Part shown: in pieces, positions 32,672 to 41,853 of the stretch | Layout: each line of letters starts with the position of its first letter | Position numbering within the stretch: the first letter of the stretch is position 1 | Origin: Microbacterium maritypicum | GTDB lineage: Bacteria; Actinomycetota; Actinomycetes; Actinomycetales; Microbacteriaceae | Assembly: GCF_008868125.1 (NCBI RefSeq) | Contig: NZ_WAAQ01000001.1 | Location: forward strand, 496,001 to 560,000 | Reading direction: 5' to 3' | Length of the DNA: 64,000 bases | The notes under the pieces: model-generated | Told to the model about the DNA's origin: nothing | The model's input: only the letters and a program-made list of their open reading frames with translations | Databases searched by the model: none | Translations under genes and position numbers: made by a program

Positions 32672-33445
32672 TCAGCGTTGACAGGACGGGCACCAGAAGG
32701 TGACGCGCTCTCGGGTCGGATCTGCGCCCTGCTCACCGCGCCTGATGAGGGTGCCGCAGCGTCGGCACGGGCGTCCGGCGCGGCCGTACACCCAGGTGGT
32801 CTGGCCGCCGCGATTGACGCCGGTGAACGTACGGTCGGCGCGATCGCGGTTCGCCCGGATCGTGCGCACGCCGAGGTCGAGGAGGGCGGCGACATCGACC
32901 TCCGGCGTCGGCGTCGTCGGCAGGATTCCCCGCAGGAACAGGAGTTCTGCGGCGTACTCGTTTCCGAATCCCGCGACGTTGCGCTGATCGAGGAGGGCGA
33001 CATGGATGCTGCGGGTGTCGGCCCCGAGGCGCCGGACCGCCTCTGCCGCATCCCAGTCGGCGGCGAGGGGATCCGGACCCAGGTGGCCGACGAGCTGGTC
33101 TTCGTCCCGGGTGGGGACGACCTCGATCTCGGCGATGTCCACGCCGACGGCTTCGCGGTGCGCCGTGCCGACGATCGCGCGCACCTTGAAGGCCGGGTGA
33201 CGCCACTTCTCGCCGGGTCGGTAGACGAACCAGGCCCCGTCCATGCGCAGATGCGAATGCAGTGTGCTGTCGCCCACACGCAGCAGCAGGTGCTTGCCGC
33301 GCGCGAGTGCACCGTGCACCGGCTGCCCGGTCAGATCGAGGGTCGCGAACCGGGGGACCCGGAGGTCGAATCGGGTGACCTCCGCACCCGACAGGGCCTC
33401 GTCGAGGCGCCGTGCGGTGCGGAAGACGGTGTCGCCCTCGGGCAT
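32672..33445 (-). CDS. Fpg/Nei-family DNA glycosylase (endonuclease VIII-like)
   Basis: 257 residues beginning MPEGDTVF, with catalytic P2 and E3 and the PEGDTV start of actinobacterial Nei proteins, unlike PELPEVE of MutM. The H2TH region (LLDQRNVAGFGNEYAAELLFLRG) lies near 155-178. The zinc finger is complete: C227, C230, C252 and C255 (CRRC...CPSC). It removes oxidised pyrimidines and nicks the abasic site. Its ATG overlaps by one base the stop of the CysZ-like gene upstream; co-transcription with Lhr helicase further up suggests a repair-related operon. Confidence 0.93.
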   Translation of the reverse strand: MPEGDTVFRTARRLDEALSGAEVTRFDLRVPRFATLDLTGQPVHGALARGKHLLLRVGDSTLHSHLRMDGAWFVYRPGEKWRHPAFKVRAIVGTAHREAVGVDIAEIEVVPTRDEDQLVGHLGPDPLAADWDAAEAVRRLGADTRSIHVALLDQRNVAGFGNEYAAELLFLRGILPTTPTPEVDVAALLDLGVRTIRANRDRADRTFTGVNRGGQTTWVYGRAGRPCRRCGTLIRRGEQGADPTRERVTFWCPSCQR

Positions 33446-34266
33446 CAGGGCGCTCCGAGGGGCGCGTGGGGCGGGTGCGGTGCCTGCGGTGCTGCGGGTG
33501 GTGGCGGGGTCGCCGGCAGGCTCGGTGCGGTGGCGCCCGTGCGGGCGAGCATGTCCCGCGCGAGCATGGTGCTGCCGGCGACGGCGGCGGGCATGATCGC
33601 GACCGCGCCGCCGGGGATCAGGAAGCAGAGCTGGGTCGCGACGCCGAAACCGAGGACCCGCGCCCGGCTGCCCGAGAACAGGGCGGCGCGATCGGCCGGG
33701 CTGAGCTCGCGCGCGTCGAAGGCGCGCCCCGTGAGCTCGCGGGCGAGCAGCCGACCGGTGAGCACCACACCGGAGATGGCGCCGAGGAACCCGCCGACCG
33801 CCGGGATGAGGCCGATCAGGAGCACGAGGATCGCGATCAGGATGCCGAGCAGGATCAGCCGGAGCCCCTCGCCGAGCGTTGTCCAGAAGCTGCCGCCGTC
33901 CGCCGGAGGCGCCTCGCCCAGGTCGACCTCGACCGCGTGCCAGATGCGCTGGTAGAAGGGGTCGCCGATGGTCAGGGTCAGGGCGCTGAAGACGACGCTG
34001 GCGAGCGCGAGTGCGGCCGCCACGATCACGAGGCCCACGGCGGCGCGCAGCAGACCCCTCCACGGCTCGAACCATCCCTCGGCGAACGGGGTCAGCCAGA
34101 CGGACAGCGATGGCATGCTGAGCACCAGTGGGATGAGGGCGGCCGCGAGCACGACCACGGCGATGATCGCGGGGATCAGCCCGAGCATCATGAGACCGGG
34201 CCTGGTGCGCCACAGCCCGAACCCGCGCAGCAGGGTGCGGATGCCGGTCGCGAACTCTCGGATCAT
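33445..34266 (-). CDS. EI24/CysZ-like membrane protein
   Basis: 273 residues from ATG 34266. An EI24 (CysZ family) domain spans residues 5-235 with four or more long hydrophobic segments (LMMLGLIPAIIAVVVLAAALIPLVL, then LRLILLGILIAILVLLIGLIPAVGGF) and the typical GDPFYQRI stretch near 112. The C-terminal 35 residues are proline-rich. CysZ proteins of enterobacteria import sulfate; actinobacterial relatives are uncharacterised. It sits between lhr and nei on the same strand. Confidence 0.82.
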   Translation of the reverse strand: MIREFATGIRTLLRGFGLWRTRPGLMMLGLIPAIIAVVVLAAALIPLVLSMPSLSVWLTPFAEGWFEPWRGLLRAAVGLVIVAAALALASVVFSALTLTIGDPFYQRIWHAVEVDLGEAPPADGGSFWTTLGEGLRLILLGILIAILVLLIGLIPAVGGFLGAISGVVLTGRLLARELTGRAFDARELSPADRAALFSGSRARVLGFGVATQLCFLIPGGAVAIMPAAVAGSTMLARDMLARTGATAPSLPATPPPPAAPQAPHPPHAPLGAP

Positions 34267-34289
34267 GGCTTCCAGCGTAGGTGCATCGC

Positions 34290-37200
34290 TCAGACGGCCT
34301 TGCGGAGCGTGTACCCGCGCGGAGTCGCCACGAAGCCGGCCTCCTGCAGGGCGAGGGCGAGTTCCGTGCCGTAGACGCCCACGCCGTTGATCTTCTCGAC
34401 GGTCAGGGTGTCGAGGCGGCGACTGCGCGCGGTGGTCGCGAGGTCGGCGGCTGCGGCGCGCAGCACCTCGGGGTCGTCGCTGAACGACAGCACCGTGCGG
34501 CCGCCGCGTTCGAGGGAGAGCACGAGGGTGCCGTCGACGAGCACGACCAGAGCGCCCGCCTTGCGCCCGGGGCGGTGCGACACCCCGTCGAGCTTGGGCC
34601 AGCCGAGCGCGGCACCGTAGGGGTTCGCGGGATCGGTCGCCGCGAGGGTCACGGCCTTGCGGGGAGGCGGGTCGGCGAGTCCGGCGTAGGTGCGCAGACG
34701 ATCGACCGTTCCGGAGGCGGCGAACTGCGCGGCTCCCAGCTTCTCGATCACGTAGCCGCGGCGGCAGTGGCCGGCTTCCTCGAAACCGGCGAGCACCCGG
34801 TAGGCCTGGGCGAAGCCACCGGGAACGCCCTCGGCCTGCACGGCGCCGCGGGTGACGACGCCGTAGCGGTCGAGCAGGAGCCCGGCGGTGACGGTCGCCC
34901 GGCGGGCGGGATCGGTCTCGAGTGCAGGCAGCAGCGACCAGCGCCCGCCGATCGAGGGCGGCCGGGGAGCTGCGGCACCCGTGAAGGACACGCCACGGTA
35001 GGTGCGGGCACGGGGAGCGCGGCGTTTGACCTTGTGCGCCTGCGAGCCGCCCGCGAGAAGGGAGCGGATCGGGGCGAACGTGTCGTTGGTGACGTGGCCC
35101 GACCACGTCAGCGACCACAGCGCCTCGAGCACGGACTGCTCGTTCTCGGCCGCCGCCATCTCTTTCAACTGCCCGGCGAAGTAGGCACCGCCCACGTCGA
35201 GGGCGACGAGGATGCGCGACTCCAGGGAATCGGACGCGATCTCGGCGTCGCGCTCCGGCAGGGTGAAGGGCGCGAGGTCTGCCGGATGCAGCGACACCCA
35301 GCCGTCGCGCCCCGGCAGCGTGCCGTGGCCTGACCAGATGACCTCTCCGGCGGCCGTCAGCTCGTCGAGCATCGCGGGCGAGTAGTCGCGCACCCGGGAG
35401 GGGAGCACGAGCGACTCCCACGCGCTCGCGGGGATCGGCACGCCCGCGAACTGCTCGATCACGGTGAGCACGCCGTCGACGCCTTCGAGCGGTCGTCCGA
35501 TGTGCTGCCAGTCCGGCAGGAATCGGGCATAGGCCTCGGGGGAGACGGGCTCGACCGATCCGCGGATCGCGGCGAGCGAGCGCATCCGAAGGCGGCGCAG
35601 CACCTCGGCGTCGCACCATTCGATGGCGTCTGCGCTGCCGGCCGCCTCGGGCAGGAAGTACCCGCTCGTGATCCGGCCTGCGGTCTCGAGGCGTTGCAGC
35701 GTGTGCCGGGCGACGGCGGCGCCGAGTCCGAACCGCGTGGCGACGGCATCCGTGGTGAACGGGCCGTGCGTGCGGGCATGCCGGGCGACGAGGTCGCCGA
35801 GGGGATCGGCGACGGGTTCGAGGAACGCCACAGGGATGCCGGTGGGCAGCGCCGCTCCCAGCGCATCGCGCAGACGCCCCGCATCCTCGATCGCGGCGAC
35901 GCGGCTCGTGCCGGCGATCGTGACGGGGATCGCCCGGCGCGCGGTGATCAGCTCGTCGAGCAGCGCTCCGGCCGAGGCGTCGGCCATCGACTCGGGGTCG
36001 AGGCGCGCGGCCACCTCGTCGGCGTCGAGCGGCCCGAGCATCCGCAGCAGGTCGGCGACGCCCTCGAGCCCGCGTGCCCGGCGATCGGGGTCGAGACGCT
36101 GGGCCTCGCGCTCGAACTGGGCGATCACATCGGGGTCGAGCAGTTCGCGCAGCTCGACCGTGCCCAGCAGCTCGCCCAGCAGCGCGGGGTCGACCGAGAG
36201 CGCGGCCGCTCGGCGCTCGGCGAGAGGGGAGTCGCCCTCGTACATGAACGCGCCCACGTAGCCGAACAGCAGGTCGCGGGCATAGGGCGACGGCTGCCCG
36301 GGCTCGGTCTCGACCAGGCGGATGCGGCGATCCGCGATCGACGTCGCGAGTGTGCGCAGCGAGGGGAGGTCGTAGACGTCCTGCAGCACCTCGCGCAGCG
36401 TCTCCAGGATCACCGGGAACGTCGGATGACGTCTGGCCACCTCGAGCAGTTGCGCCGACCGCTGCCGCTGCTGCCACAGCGGCGTGCGCTTGTTCGGGTT
36501 CATGCGCGGCATGAGCAGCGCGCGCGCCGCGCACTCGCGGAACCGGGAGGCGAACAGGGCGGAACCGCCCACCTCCTCGGTGACCAGGTGTTCCAGCTCG
36601 TCGGGGTCGAACACGAACAGCTCGGCGCCGGGCGGCTCGGCCTCGGCGTCGGGGATGCGCACGATGATGCCGTCGTCGCTCGCGACCGCCGACCCCTCGA
36701 CGCCGAGACGCTCGCGCACCCGCGCGTTGATCGCCAGCGCCCAGGGGGCATGCACCTTCATCCCGTACGGGGAATGCAGGATGACGCGCCAGTCGCCGAC
36801 CTCGTCGCGTCCCCGCTCGACCGTCAGGGTGCGGTCGGTGGGCAGCGTGCCCGTCGCCTCGCGCTGCTCGGTCAGGTGGGCCATGAGGTTCGCCCGTGCC
36901 TGCTCGTCGAGCCCGGCATCGATGAGTCGCTGCGCCGCCTTCTCGGGGGTGGCCGCCGACACCTCGCGGGAGAACGCGCCCAGCGCCTCGCCGAGTTCGA
37001 ACGGTCGGCCGATGCCGTCGCCGTGCCAGAACGGCACCTTGCCCGGCTGGCCGTAGGCGGGGATCACGTTGACGCGGTCGTGGGTGATCTCAGCGATCCG
37101 CCAGCTCGTCGTGCCGAGCGTGAACACATCTCCCACCCGAGACTCGTAGACCATCTCCTCGTCGAGCTCGCCCACGCGTGCTCCGGTCGTCTCGCCGGCG

Positions 37201-38870
37201 ACGAAGACCCCGAACAGGCCGCGGTCGGGGATCGTGCCGCCACTGGTCACCGCGATGCGCTGCGCACCGGGGCGTCCGGTCAAGGTGCCGGCGTCGCGAT
37301 CCCACACCAGTCGCGGCCGCAGCTCCGCGAACTCGTCGGAGGGGAAGCGCCCGGCGAGCAGATCGAGAGTCGCCTCGTAGGCCGAACGCGGAAGGGCCTG
37401 GAAGGGCGCCGACCGGCGGACCGTCTCGAACCACTCCTCCACGCCGATGGCGCCGAGCGCGCTCGCCGCGACCGTCTGCTGGGCCAGGATGTCGAGCGGG
37501 TTGCGTGGCACCTGGATGGCCTCGATCTTGCCCGCCAGCATCCGCTCGGTCACGATCGCGGTGTGCAGCACGTCGCCGCGATGCTTCGGGAAGAGCGCGG
37601 CGCGACTGATCTCGCCCACCTGGTGCCCGGCGCGGCCGACGCGCTGCAGGCCCGAAGCGGCGGACGGGGGCGCCTCGACCTGGATCACGAGATCGACCGC
37701 ACCCATGTCGATGCCGAGTTCGAGACTGCTCGTCGCCACGACGCAGCGCAGCACCCCCGACTTCAGCTCCTCTTCGACCTGAGCCCTCTGCTCCTTCGAG
37801 ACCGACCCGTGGTGCGCCTTCGCGAGCACGGGATCGGCGCCCGCGGTGGCTCCGGCCTGCGCCATCATGGCGGCGGGTATGGTCGCCGCCGGCAGCTCGA
37901 TGCCGATGCGCTCGGAGTAGATCTCGTTCAGTCGGCCCGTCAGGCGCTCGGCGAGCCGGCGGGAGTTGGCGAACACGATCGTCGAGTTGTTCTGCAGGAT
38001 GCGGTCGACGATCGCCTCCTCGACATGCGGCCAGACGGATCCGGTGACCTCGGAGTATTCGGCATCGGCCGCGTCCCCCGGCACACCGGGAGGGGGCGGC
38101 GGGTTGGTCATGTCGTCCATCGGCACGACCACGCCGAGCTCGAAGGTCTTGGATGCGGGAGGTGCGACGATCTCGACCGGAGCCGACCCGCCGAGGAACC
38201 GCGCGACCTCGTCGATCGGACGCACCGTGGCCGAGAGCCCGATGCGCTGCGCCGGCTTCTCGATGCCGTTCGCGCGGCGCAGGGCGTCGAGACGCTCGAG
38301 ACTCACGGCGAGGTGTGCGCCGCGCTTGGTGGCGGCGACGGCGTGCACCTCGTCGATGATCACGGTGTGCACCCCGCGCAGGGTCTCGCCCGCCCGGCTC
38401 GTGAGCATGAGGTAGAGCGACTCGGGGGTCGTGATGAGGATGTCGGGCGGATCTGACACGAGCTTGCGCCGGTCGCTCGAGGTCGTGTCGCCCGATCGCA
38501 CGCCGACCGTCACCGCAGGCGAGGGCACTCCGAGCCGTCTCGCCGACTGCCCGATGCCGATGAGCGGGGAGCGGAGGTTGCGCTCGACGTCGACGCCGAG
38601 CGCCTTCAGCGGGGAGATGTAGAGGATGCGCGTGCGCGGCTCGCCCTTCGCAGGCGCGGAGGTCTCCGCCATGCGCTCGCGGAACACGCTGTCGATCGCC
38701 CACAGGAAGGCCGAGAGCGTCTTGCCCGAGCCGGTCGGGGCCACCACGAGGGCGTGCTTGCCTGCGGAGATCGCGTCCCACGCGCCCGCCTGAGCGGGAG
38801 TGGGCGCGGGAAAGGCACCCCGGAACCAGTCCTGCGTCGCGGGGGTGAAGCGGTCGAGCACATCGCTCAT
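34290..38870 (-). CDS. lhr: Lhr-family ATP-dependent DNA helicase
   Basis: 1526 residues, the size of full-length Lhr. Helicase core: Walker A APTGSGKT at 44-51, motif Ia ISPLKALGVDVERNL, motif II DEVH at 173-176, and motif VI QRVGRAGHQ near 410. The Lhr-specific winged-helix and beta-barrel modules follow (about 430-870), then the long C-terminal domain typical of actinobacterial Lhr, related to HTH_42/AlkZ-type folds. It translocates 3' to 5' and unwinds RNA-DNA hybrids; mycobacterial Lhr is induced by DNA damage. The ATG at 38870 is preceded by GGAGGG. It is likely transcribed together with the CysZ-like and nei genes. Confidence 0.95.
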   Translation of the reverse strand: MSDVLDRFTPATQDWFRGAFPAPTPAQAGAWDAISAGKHALVVAPTGSGKTLSAFLWAIDSVFRERMAETSAPAKGEPRTRILYISPLKALGVDVERNLRSPLIGIGQSARRLGVPSPAVTVGVRSGDTTSSDRRKLVSDPPDILITTPESLYLMLTSRAGETLRGVHTVIIDEVHAVAATKRGAHLAVSLERLDALRRANGIEKPAQRIGLSATVRPIDEVARFLGGSAPVEIVAPPASKTFELGVVVPMDDMTNPPPPPGVPGDAADAEYSEVTGSVWPHVEEAIVDRILQNNSTIVFANSRRLAERLTGRLNEIYSERIGIELPAATIPAAMMAQAGATAGADPVLAKAHHGSVSKEQRAQVEEELKSGVLRCVVATSSLELGIDMGAVDLVIQVEAPPSAASGLQRVGRAGHQVGEISRAALFPKHRGDVLHTAIVTERMLAGKIEAIQVPRNPLDILAQQTVAASALGAIGVEEWFETVRRSAPFQALPRSAYEATLDLLAGRFPSDEFAELRPRLVWDRDAGTLTGRPGAQRIAVTSGGTIPDRGLFGVFVAGETTGARVGELDEEMVYESRVGDVFTLGTTSWRIAEITHDRVNVIPAYGQPGKVPFWHGDGIGRPFELGEALGAFSREVSAATPEKAAQRLIDAGLDEQARANLMAHLTEQREATGTLPTDRTLTVERGRDEVGDWRVILHSPYGMKVHAPWALAINARVRERLGVEGSAVASDDGIIVRIPDAEAEPPGAELFVFDPDELEHLVTEEVGGSALFASRFRECAARALLMPRMNPNKRTPLWQQRQRSAQLLEVARRHPTFPVILETLREVLQDVYDLPSLRTLATSIADRRIRLVETEPGQPSPYARDLLFGYVGAFMYEGDSPLAERRAAALSVDPALLGELLGTVELRELLDPDVIAQFEREAQRLDPDRRARGLEGVADLLRMLGPLDADEVAARLDPESMADASAGALLDELITARRAIPVTIAGTSRVAAIEDAGRLRDALGAALPTGIPVAFLEPVADPLGDLVARHARTHGPFTTDAVATRFGLGAAVARHTLQRLETAGRITSGYFLPEAAGSADAIEWCDAEVLRRLRMRSLAAIRGSVEPVSPEAYARFLPDWQHIGRPLEGVDGVLTVIEQFAGVPIPASAWESLVLPSRVRDYSPAMLDELTAAGEVIWSGHGTLPGRDGWVSLHPADLAPFTLPERDAEIASDSLESRILVALDVGGAYFAGQLKEMAAAENEQSVLEALWSLTWSGHVTNDTFAPIRSLLAGGSQAHKVKRRAPRARTYRGVSFTGAAAPRPPSIGGRWSLLPALETDPARRATVTAGLLLDRYGVVTRGAVQAEGVPGGFAQAYRVLAGFEEAGHCRRGYVIEKLGAAQFAASGTVDRLRTYAGLADPPPRKAVTLAATDPANPYGAALGWPKLDGVSHRPGRKAGALVVLVDGTLVLSLERGGRTVLSFSDDPEVLRAAAADLATTARSRRLDTLTVEKINGVGVYGTELALALQEAGFVATPRGYTLRKAV

Positions 38871-38978
38871 CCCTCCATCTTCGTGCAGGCCGGGGACATC
38901 GGGGTCGTGACGATGTCGGCGGAGGGCGACCTCGACACCTTCATCGAGGTCGCCGAGGTCTGTCCGGCAGAGCAGGCC
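38871..38978 (+). pseudogene. Possible remnant of a ferredoxin C-terminus
   Basis: In the gap between lhr and the DUF998 gene one frame reads PSIFVQAGDIGVVTMSAEGD followed by LDTFIEVAEVCPAEQA. The spacing of an acidic loop and a CPxxA motif after an F-V-Q stretch recalls the end of small 3Fe-4S ferredoxins of actinobacteria (APxxFxxDDDG...AxxxCPxxAI). The upstream cysteine cluster is missing and the segment abuts the lhr start. It may be a fossil or chance resemblance; no intact gene is claimed. Confidence 0.2.
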
Positions 38979-38981
38979 ACC

Positions 38982-39021
38982 TGCGCCGGGGCGTCGTACC
39001 GCAGTACGACGCCCCGGCGCA
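38982..39021. repeat. Perfect 18-bp hairpin
   Basis: TGCGCCGGGGCGTCGTAC (38982-38999), loop CGCA, GTACGACGCCCCGGCGCA (39004-39021). It lies between divergent lhr and DUF998, where a terminator is not needed unless the upstream remnant was once a gene, in which case it is that gene's leftover terminator. Confidence 0.8.
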
Positions 39022-39074
39022 GTGGGCACTTCGGGCCGACGCGACGGGGCGGCCTGCGCTCATACCGTCTCCCT

Positions 39075-39830
39075 ATGCCCACCGGAAACACCGTCTCCCA
39101 TCCCGCAGGAACCGCGTTGCGCGTCATCGCCTCGATCGTCGGAAGCGTGCTCGTCGCCGTCGCGCTGAGCATCATCGGGATCGCCAGGTTGAGCATCGAT
39201 CGGGTCCTGTACGTGAGTGGTCTCGGCGCAGACGGCGAGCCGACCGCCGGATGGTTCGAACTCGCGCTGCTCCTGCTCGTCGTCGGGGGCTTCGCTGTGG
39301 CCTGGGCCGCGCGCGGGCTGCGCTCCACGGTGCCGTGGCTGAGCGTCTGGTCGCCGTCGTTCTCGGTGGCGATGGCGTCGTCGCTGTTCCTGGTGGCCTC
39401 GCAGGTCACGTGCACGACCGGATGCCCGCTGCCGGTCGGGCCCGCGTTCACGTGGCAGGACCTCGTGCACACGACCGTCGCCGTTCTCGCCTTCGCGCTC
39501 ACCGCCTTCGCGATGCTCCAGGTCTCGTTCGTGGAGGGTCGACGGCGGCTGCGGGTGCTTTCGCTCGGCGCCGGTGTCTCCACCGCAGCGATCGCGGCGG
39601 CCGGCGGCATCCTCTCGCTCCTGCAGTTCCGCACCGACATCGGGAGCATCCTCGAACTCGTCGCGACCACCATCGGGATGGGGTGGCTCGCGATCCTCGG
39701 AATGGACACCGCGGTCGCGCAGCGGCGGGTGCGGCGCAAGACATGGAAGCCGGTGCTGCAGGCCGTCGAAGTCCACAGGAGCACCGCGCGCAGCACGGGA
39801 ACGATCTCTCTCGTCGCCGTCTCCCGCTGA
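39075..39830 (+). CDS. DUF998-type membrane protein
   Basis: 251 residues from ATG 39075. About six or seven hydrophobic segments, with an extracytoplasmic CTTGCPLPVGPAFTWQDLVHT containing a Cys pair, followed by TVAVLAFALTAFAMLQV. This layout fits the DUF998 family of uncharacterised multi-pass proteins. It lies 33 bases before the third histidine kinase on the same strand and could be its partner or just a neighbour. The C-terminus is basic. Confidence 0.75.
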   Translation: MPTGNTVSHPAGTALRVIASIVGSVLVAVALSIIGIARLSIDRVLYVSGLGADGEPTAGWFELALLLLVVGGFAVAWAARGLRSTVPWLSVWSPSFSVAMASSLFLVASQVTCTTGCPLPVGPAFTWQDLVHTTVAVLAFALTAFAMLQVSFVEGRRRLRVLSLGAGVSTAAIAAAGGILSLLQFRTDIGSILELVATTIGMGWLAILGMDTAVAQRRVRRKTWKPVLQAVEVHRSTARSTGTISLVAVSR

Positions 39831-39863
39831 GGGAGCCGCGAGTGCGGTGCGTAGAGTCGTCAC

Positions 39864-41132
39864 ATGCGAGAGTCAGCACCGGCCGGCGATGGAGGGGTCC
39901 GTGCGGTGGACCTGCCACGGCCACCGGGAGTGGTGCGGCGGTTCTGGGGGAGTCACCCCTGGCTCTTCGACGGGCTGCTCGCCTTCTTCTATCTCCTTCT
40001 GAGCGGGTTCTGGGTGCTGGTCACCCCGTTGTCGTCGGGAAAGTGGTCGCCGCTCCCACCGATTCTCATCCCGCTGATCCTCGCGCTCGTCGGCGCCGCG
40101 GGCCTGCTCGTCCGGCGCCATCGTCCCTGGATCACCTTCGCGGTGTTCGTCATCGTCGCGGTGATCACGATCGTGATCGACACCCCCGCCGACCCGATCG
40201 GCATCGCCCTGGCGCTGTACGCCGTGTTCGTCTATCGCTCGAACCGCAGTGGTTGGATCGCCTTCGGGATCACGGTCCTCGGCGGCATCCTCGTGTTCCC
40301 GCTGCTGGACGGCCTGCGGCGGGGCGACCTCGGCGGCTCGTTCTCCGTGGCGGTGAGCCTGCTCTTCCTCGTCGTGATGCTGATCGCCGCGCTCCTCGGA
40401 GTGACCGTGGGTGACCGGCGCCGCTACATCGGGGCGATCCTCGACCGCGCCAATCAGCTCGCGCGCGAACGTGACCAGCAGGCGAGGATCGCGACACTGG
40501 CCGAGCGTGCGAGGATCACCCGCGAGATCCACGATGTCGTGGCGCACAGCGTGTCGGTCATGGTGTCTCTCGCGGACGGTGCGAGCGCGCTGGCCGAAAA
40601 GGACCCGCAGCGGTCGCGGAGTGCCGTTCAGGAGATCGGCGAGGTCGGTCGGCAGTCTCTCATCGAGATGCGGCAGCTGCTGGGAGCCCTCGGAGACGAC
40701 ACCGTCGACGCGGACGAGCAGAGTCCGCTGCGCCCCAATCCCGGACTGAGCGAGCTCACCGTTCTGGTCGAGACCTTCCGCACGGCCGGGCTGCCGGTCA
40801 CGGTGCGCACGCAGGGAGCGGCGCCCTCATCACCGGCTCTGCAGAACACGATCCACCGCATCGTGCAGGAGGCGCTCACGAACGCGCTGCGCTACGCGAA
40901 GGATCCGCGCGAGGTGCTCGTGAACCTCGACTTTCGTGGAGAGGTCCTGATGGTCGAGGTCTCGGATGACGGACGGCAGGGCCCACCGGCGGCATCCGTC
41001 GGGTCGGGACGCGGCCTCCTCGGAATCCGGGAGCGTGCACGACTCGCAGGCGGAACCGTGCAGGCGGGCCCCGCACCCGGCGGCGGATGGCGCGTGCGGG
41101 TGGAGATCCCCGAGCAGGAGGAACAGCGATGA
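39864..41132 (+). CDS. Membrane histidine kinase (HisKA_3)
   Basis: 422 residues. A cytosolic N-terminus of about 30 residues precedes six hydrophobic segments (about 33-190), a linker helix and REIHDVVAHSVSVM with phospho-acceptor H223. The HATPase_c domain has N-box HRIVQEALTNALRYAK near 335 and G2-box GRGLLGIRERARLAGG near 390. This is the DesK/NarX-like family common in actinobacteria, often linked to envelope stress or antibiotic ABC transporters. The stop overlaps the regulator start (ATGA). Confidence 0.94.
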   Translation: MRESAPAGDGGVRAVDLPRPPGVVRRFWGSHPWLFDGLLAFFYLLLSGFWVLVTPLSSGKWSPLPPILIPLILALVGAAGLLVRRHRPWITFAVFVIVAVITIVIDTPADPIGIALALYAVFVYRSNRSGWIAFGITVLGGILVFPLLDGLRRGDLGGSFSVAVSLLFLVVMLIAALLGVTVGDRRRYIGAILDRANQLARERDQQARIATLAERARITREIHDVVAHSVSVMVSLADGASALAEKDPQRSRSAVQEIGEVGRQSLIEMRQLLGALGDDTVDADEQSPLRPNPGLSELTVLVETFRTAGLPVTVRTQGAAPSSPALQNTIHRIVQEALTNALRYAKDPREVLVNLDFRGEVLMVEVSDDGRQGPPAASVGSGRGLLGIRERARLAGGTVQAGPAPGGGWRVRVEIPEQEEQR

Positions 41133-41788
41133 CCGAGGAACGAATCCGACTCCTCATCGTCGACGATCACGAGCTGATCCGGCGCGGTATGCGAATGGTG
41201 CTCGACGCCGAGGACGACATGCAGGTGGTGGGCGAGGCGGTTTCCGGTGCGGAGGCCGTGCACATGGCCGCGGATCTGCGACCCGATGTGATCCTGATGG
41301 ACATCCGGATGCCGGAGATGGACGGCATCGAGGCGACCCGCCGCATCGTCAGAGGCACGCCGTCGAGCCGCGTGCTGGTGCTCACGACCTTCGACCTCGA
41401 CGAGTATGCGTTCGGGAGCCTCCGCGCAGGAGCGAGCGGATTCCTGCTGAAGAATACGCCTCCCGGGCAGCTGACCACCGCTATCCGAGCGATCGCCGCG
41501 GGTGACGCCCTGGTCTCGCCGCGTGTGACCCGATCGATGCTCGACCTGTTCGCCACACGCCTGCCCCGGGAGTCCGAGACGGTGGATCCGCGGTTGGGGG
41601 TGCTGACCGAGCGGGAGCGCGAGGTGTTCCTCGCGATCGCCAAGGGCTACAACAACACCGAGATCAGCAAGAGCCTGTTCGTGTCCGAGTCGACCGTGAA
41701 GACCCACGTCGGCCGCATCCTGTTGAAGCTCGATCTGCGCGACCGCGTGCAGGCCGTCATCCTCGCCTACGAGGCCGGGGTGGTCTGA
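41129..41788 (+). CDS. NarL-type response regulator
   Basis: 219 residues. Receiver with D12-D13 and D58 (VILMDIRMPEMDG), the K-containing GFLLKNTPP loop, and a LuxR-type helix-turn-helix at about 152-210 (LTEREREVFLAIAKGYNNTEISKSLFVSESTVKTHVGRIL). It is translationally coupled to the kinase. A two-way terminator separates it from the convergent ABC-F gene. Targets are unknown. Confidence 0.95.
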   Translation: MTEERIRLLIVDDHELIRRGMRMVLDAEDDMQVVGEAVSGAEAVHMAADLRPDVILMDIRMPEMDGIEATRRIVRGTPSSRVLVLTTFDLDEYAFGSLRAGASGFLLKNTPPGQLTTAIRAIAAGDALVSPRVTRSMLDLFATRLPRESETVDPRLGVLTEREREVFLAIAKGYNNTEISKSLFVSESTVKTHVGRILLKLDLRDRVQAVILAYEAGVV

Positions 41789-41800
41789 CAGCACGGGTCC

Positions 41801-41849
41801 CGGGAAGGCGGGTGGGGGAAATCCCTCTCCTCCACACCCGCCTCTCCCG
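41801..41849. terminator. Bidirectional terminator
   Basis: GGCGGGTG (41807-41814) pairs with CACCCGCC (41835-41842), extended by flanking CGGGA (41801-41805) and TCCCG (41845-41849). It lies between the stops of two convergent genes. Confidence 0.6.
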
Positions 41850-41853
41850 CGCG

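Noticed and set aside
32592..32693. Longer start for the beta-helix protein at 32693
   Set aside because: It would overlap the end of the nei gene and lacks hexapeptide repeats; GTG 32591 has a good ribosome site.
34290..39029. Extended start of Lhr at 39029
   Set aside because: The extra 53 residues lack conservation features; ATG 38870 has GGAGGG before it and begins the usual Lhr N-terminus.
38754..39830. DUF998 protein with a long N-terminal extension
   Set aside because: The extension overlaps lhr and includes the 18-bp hairpin; the membrane protein starts sensibly at 39075.
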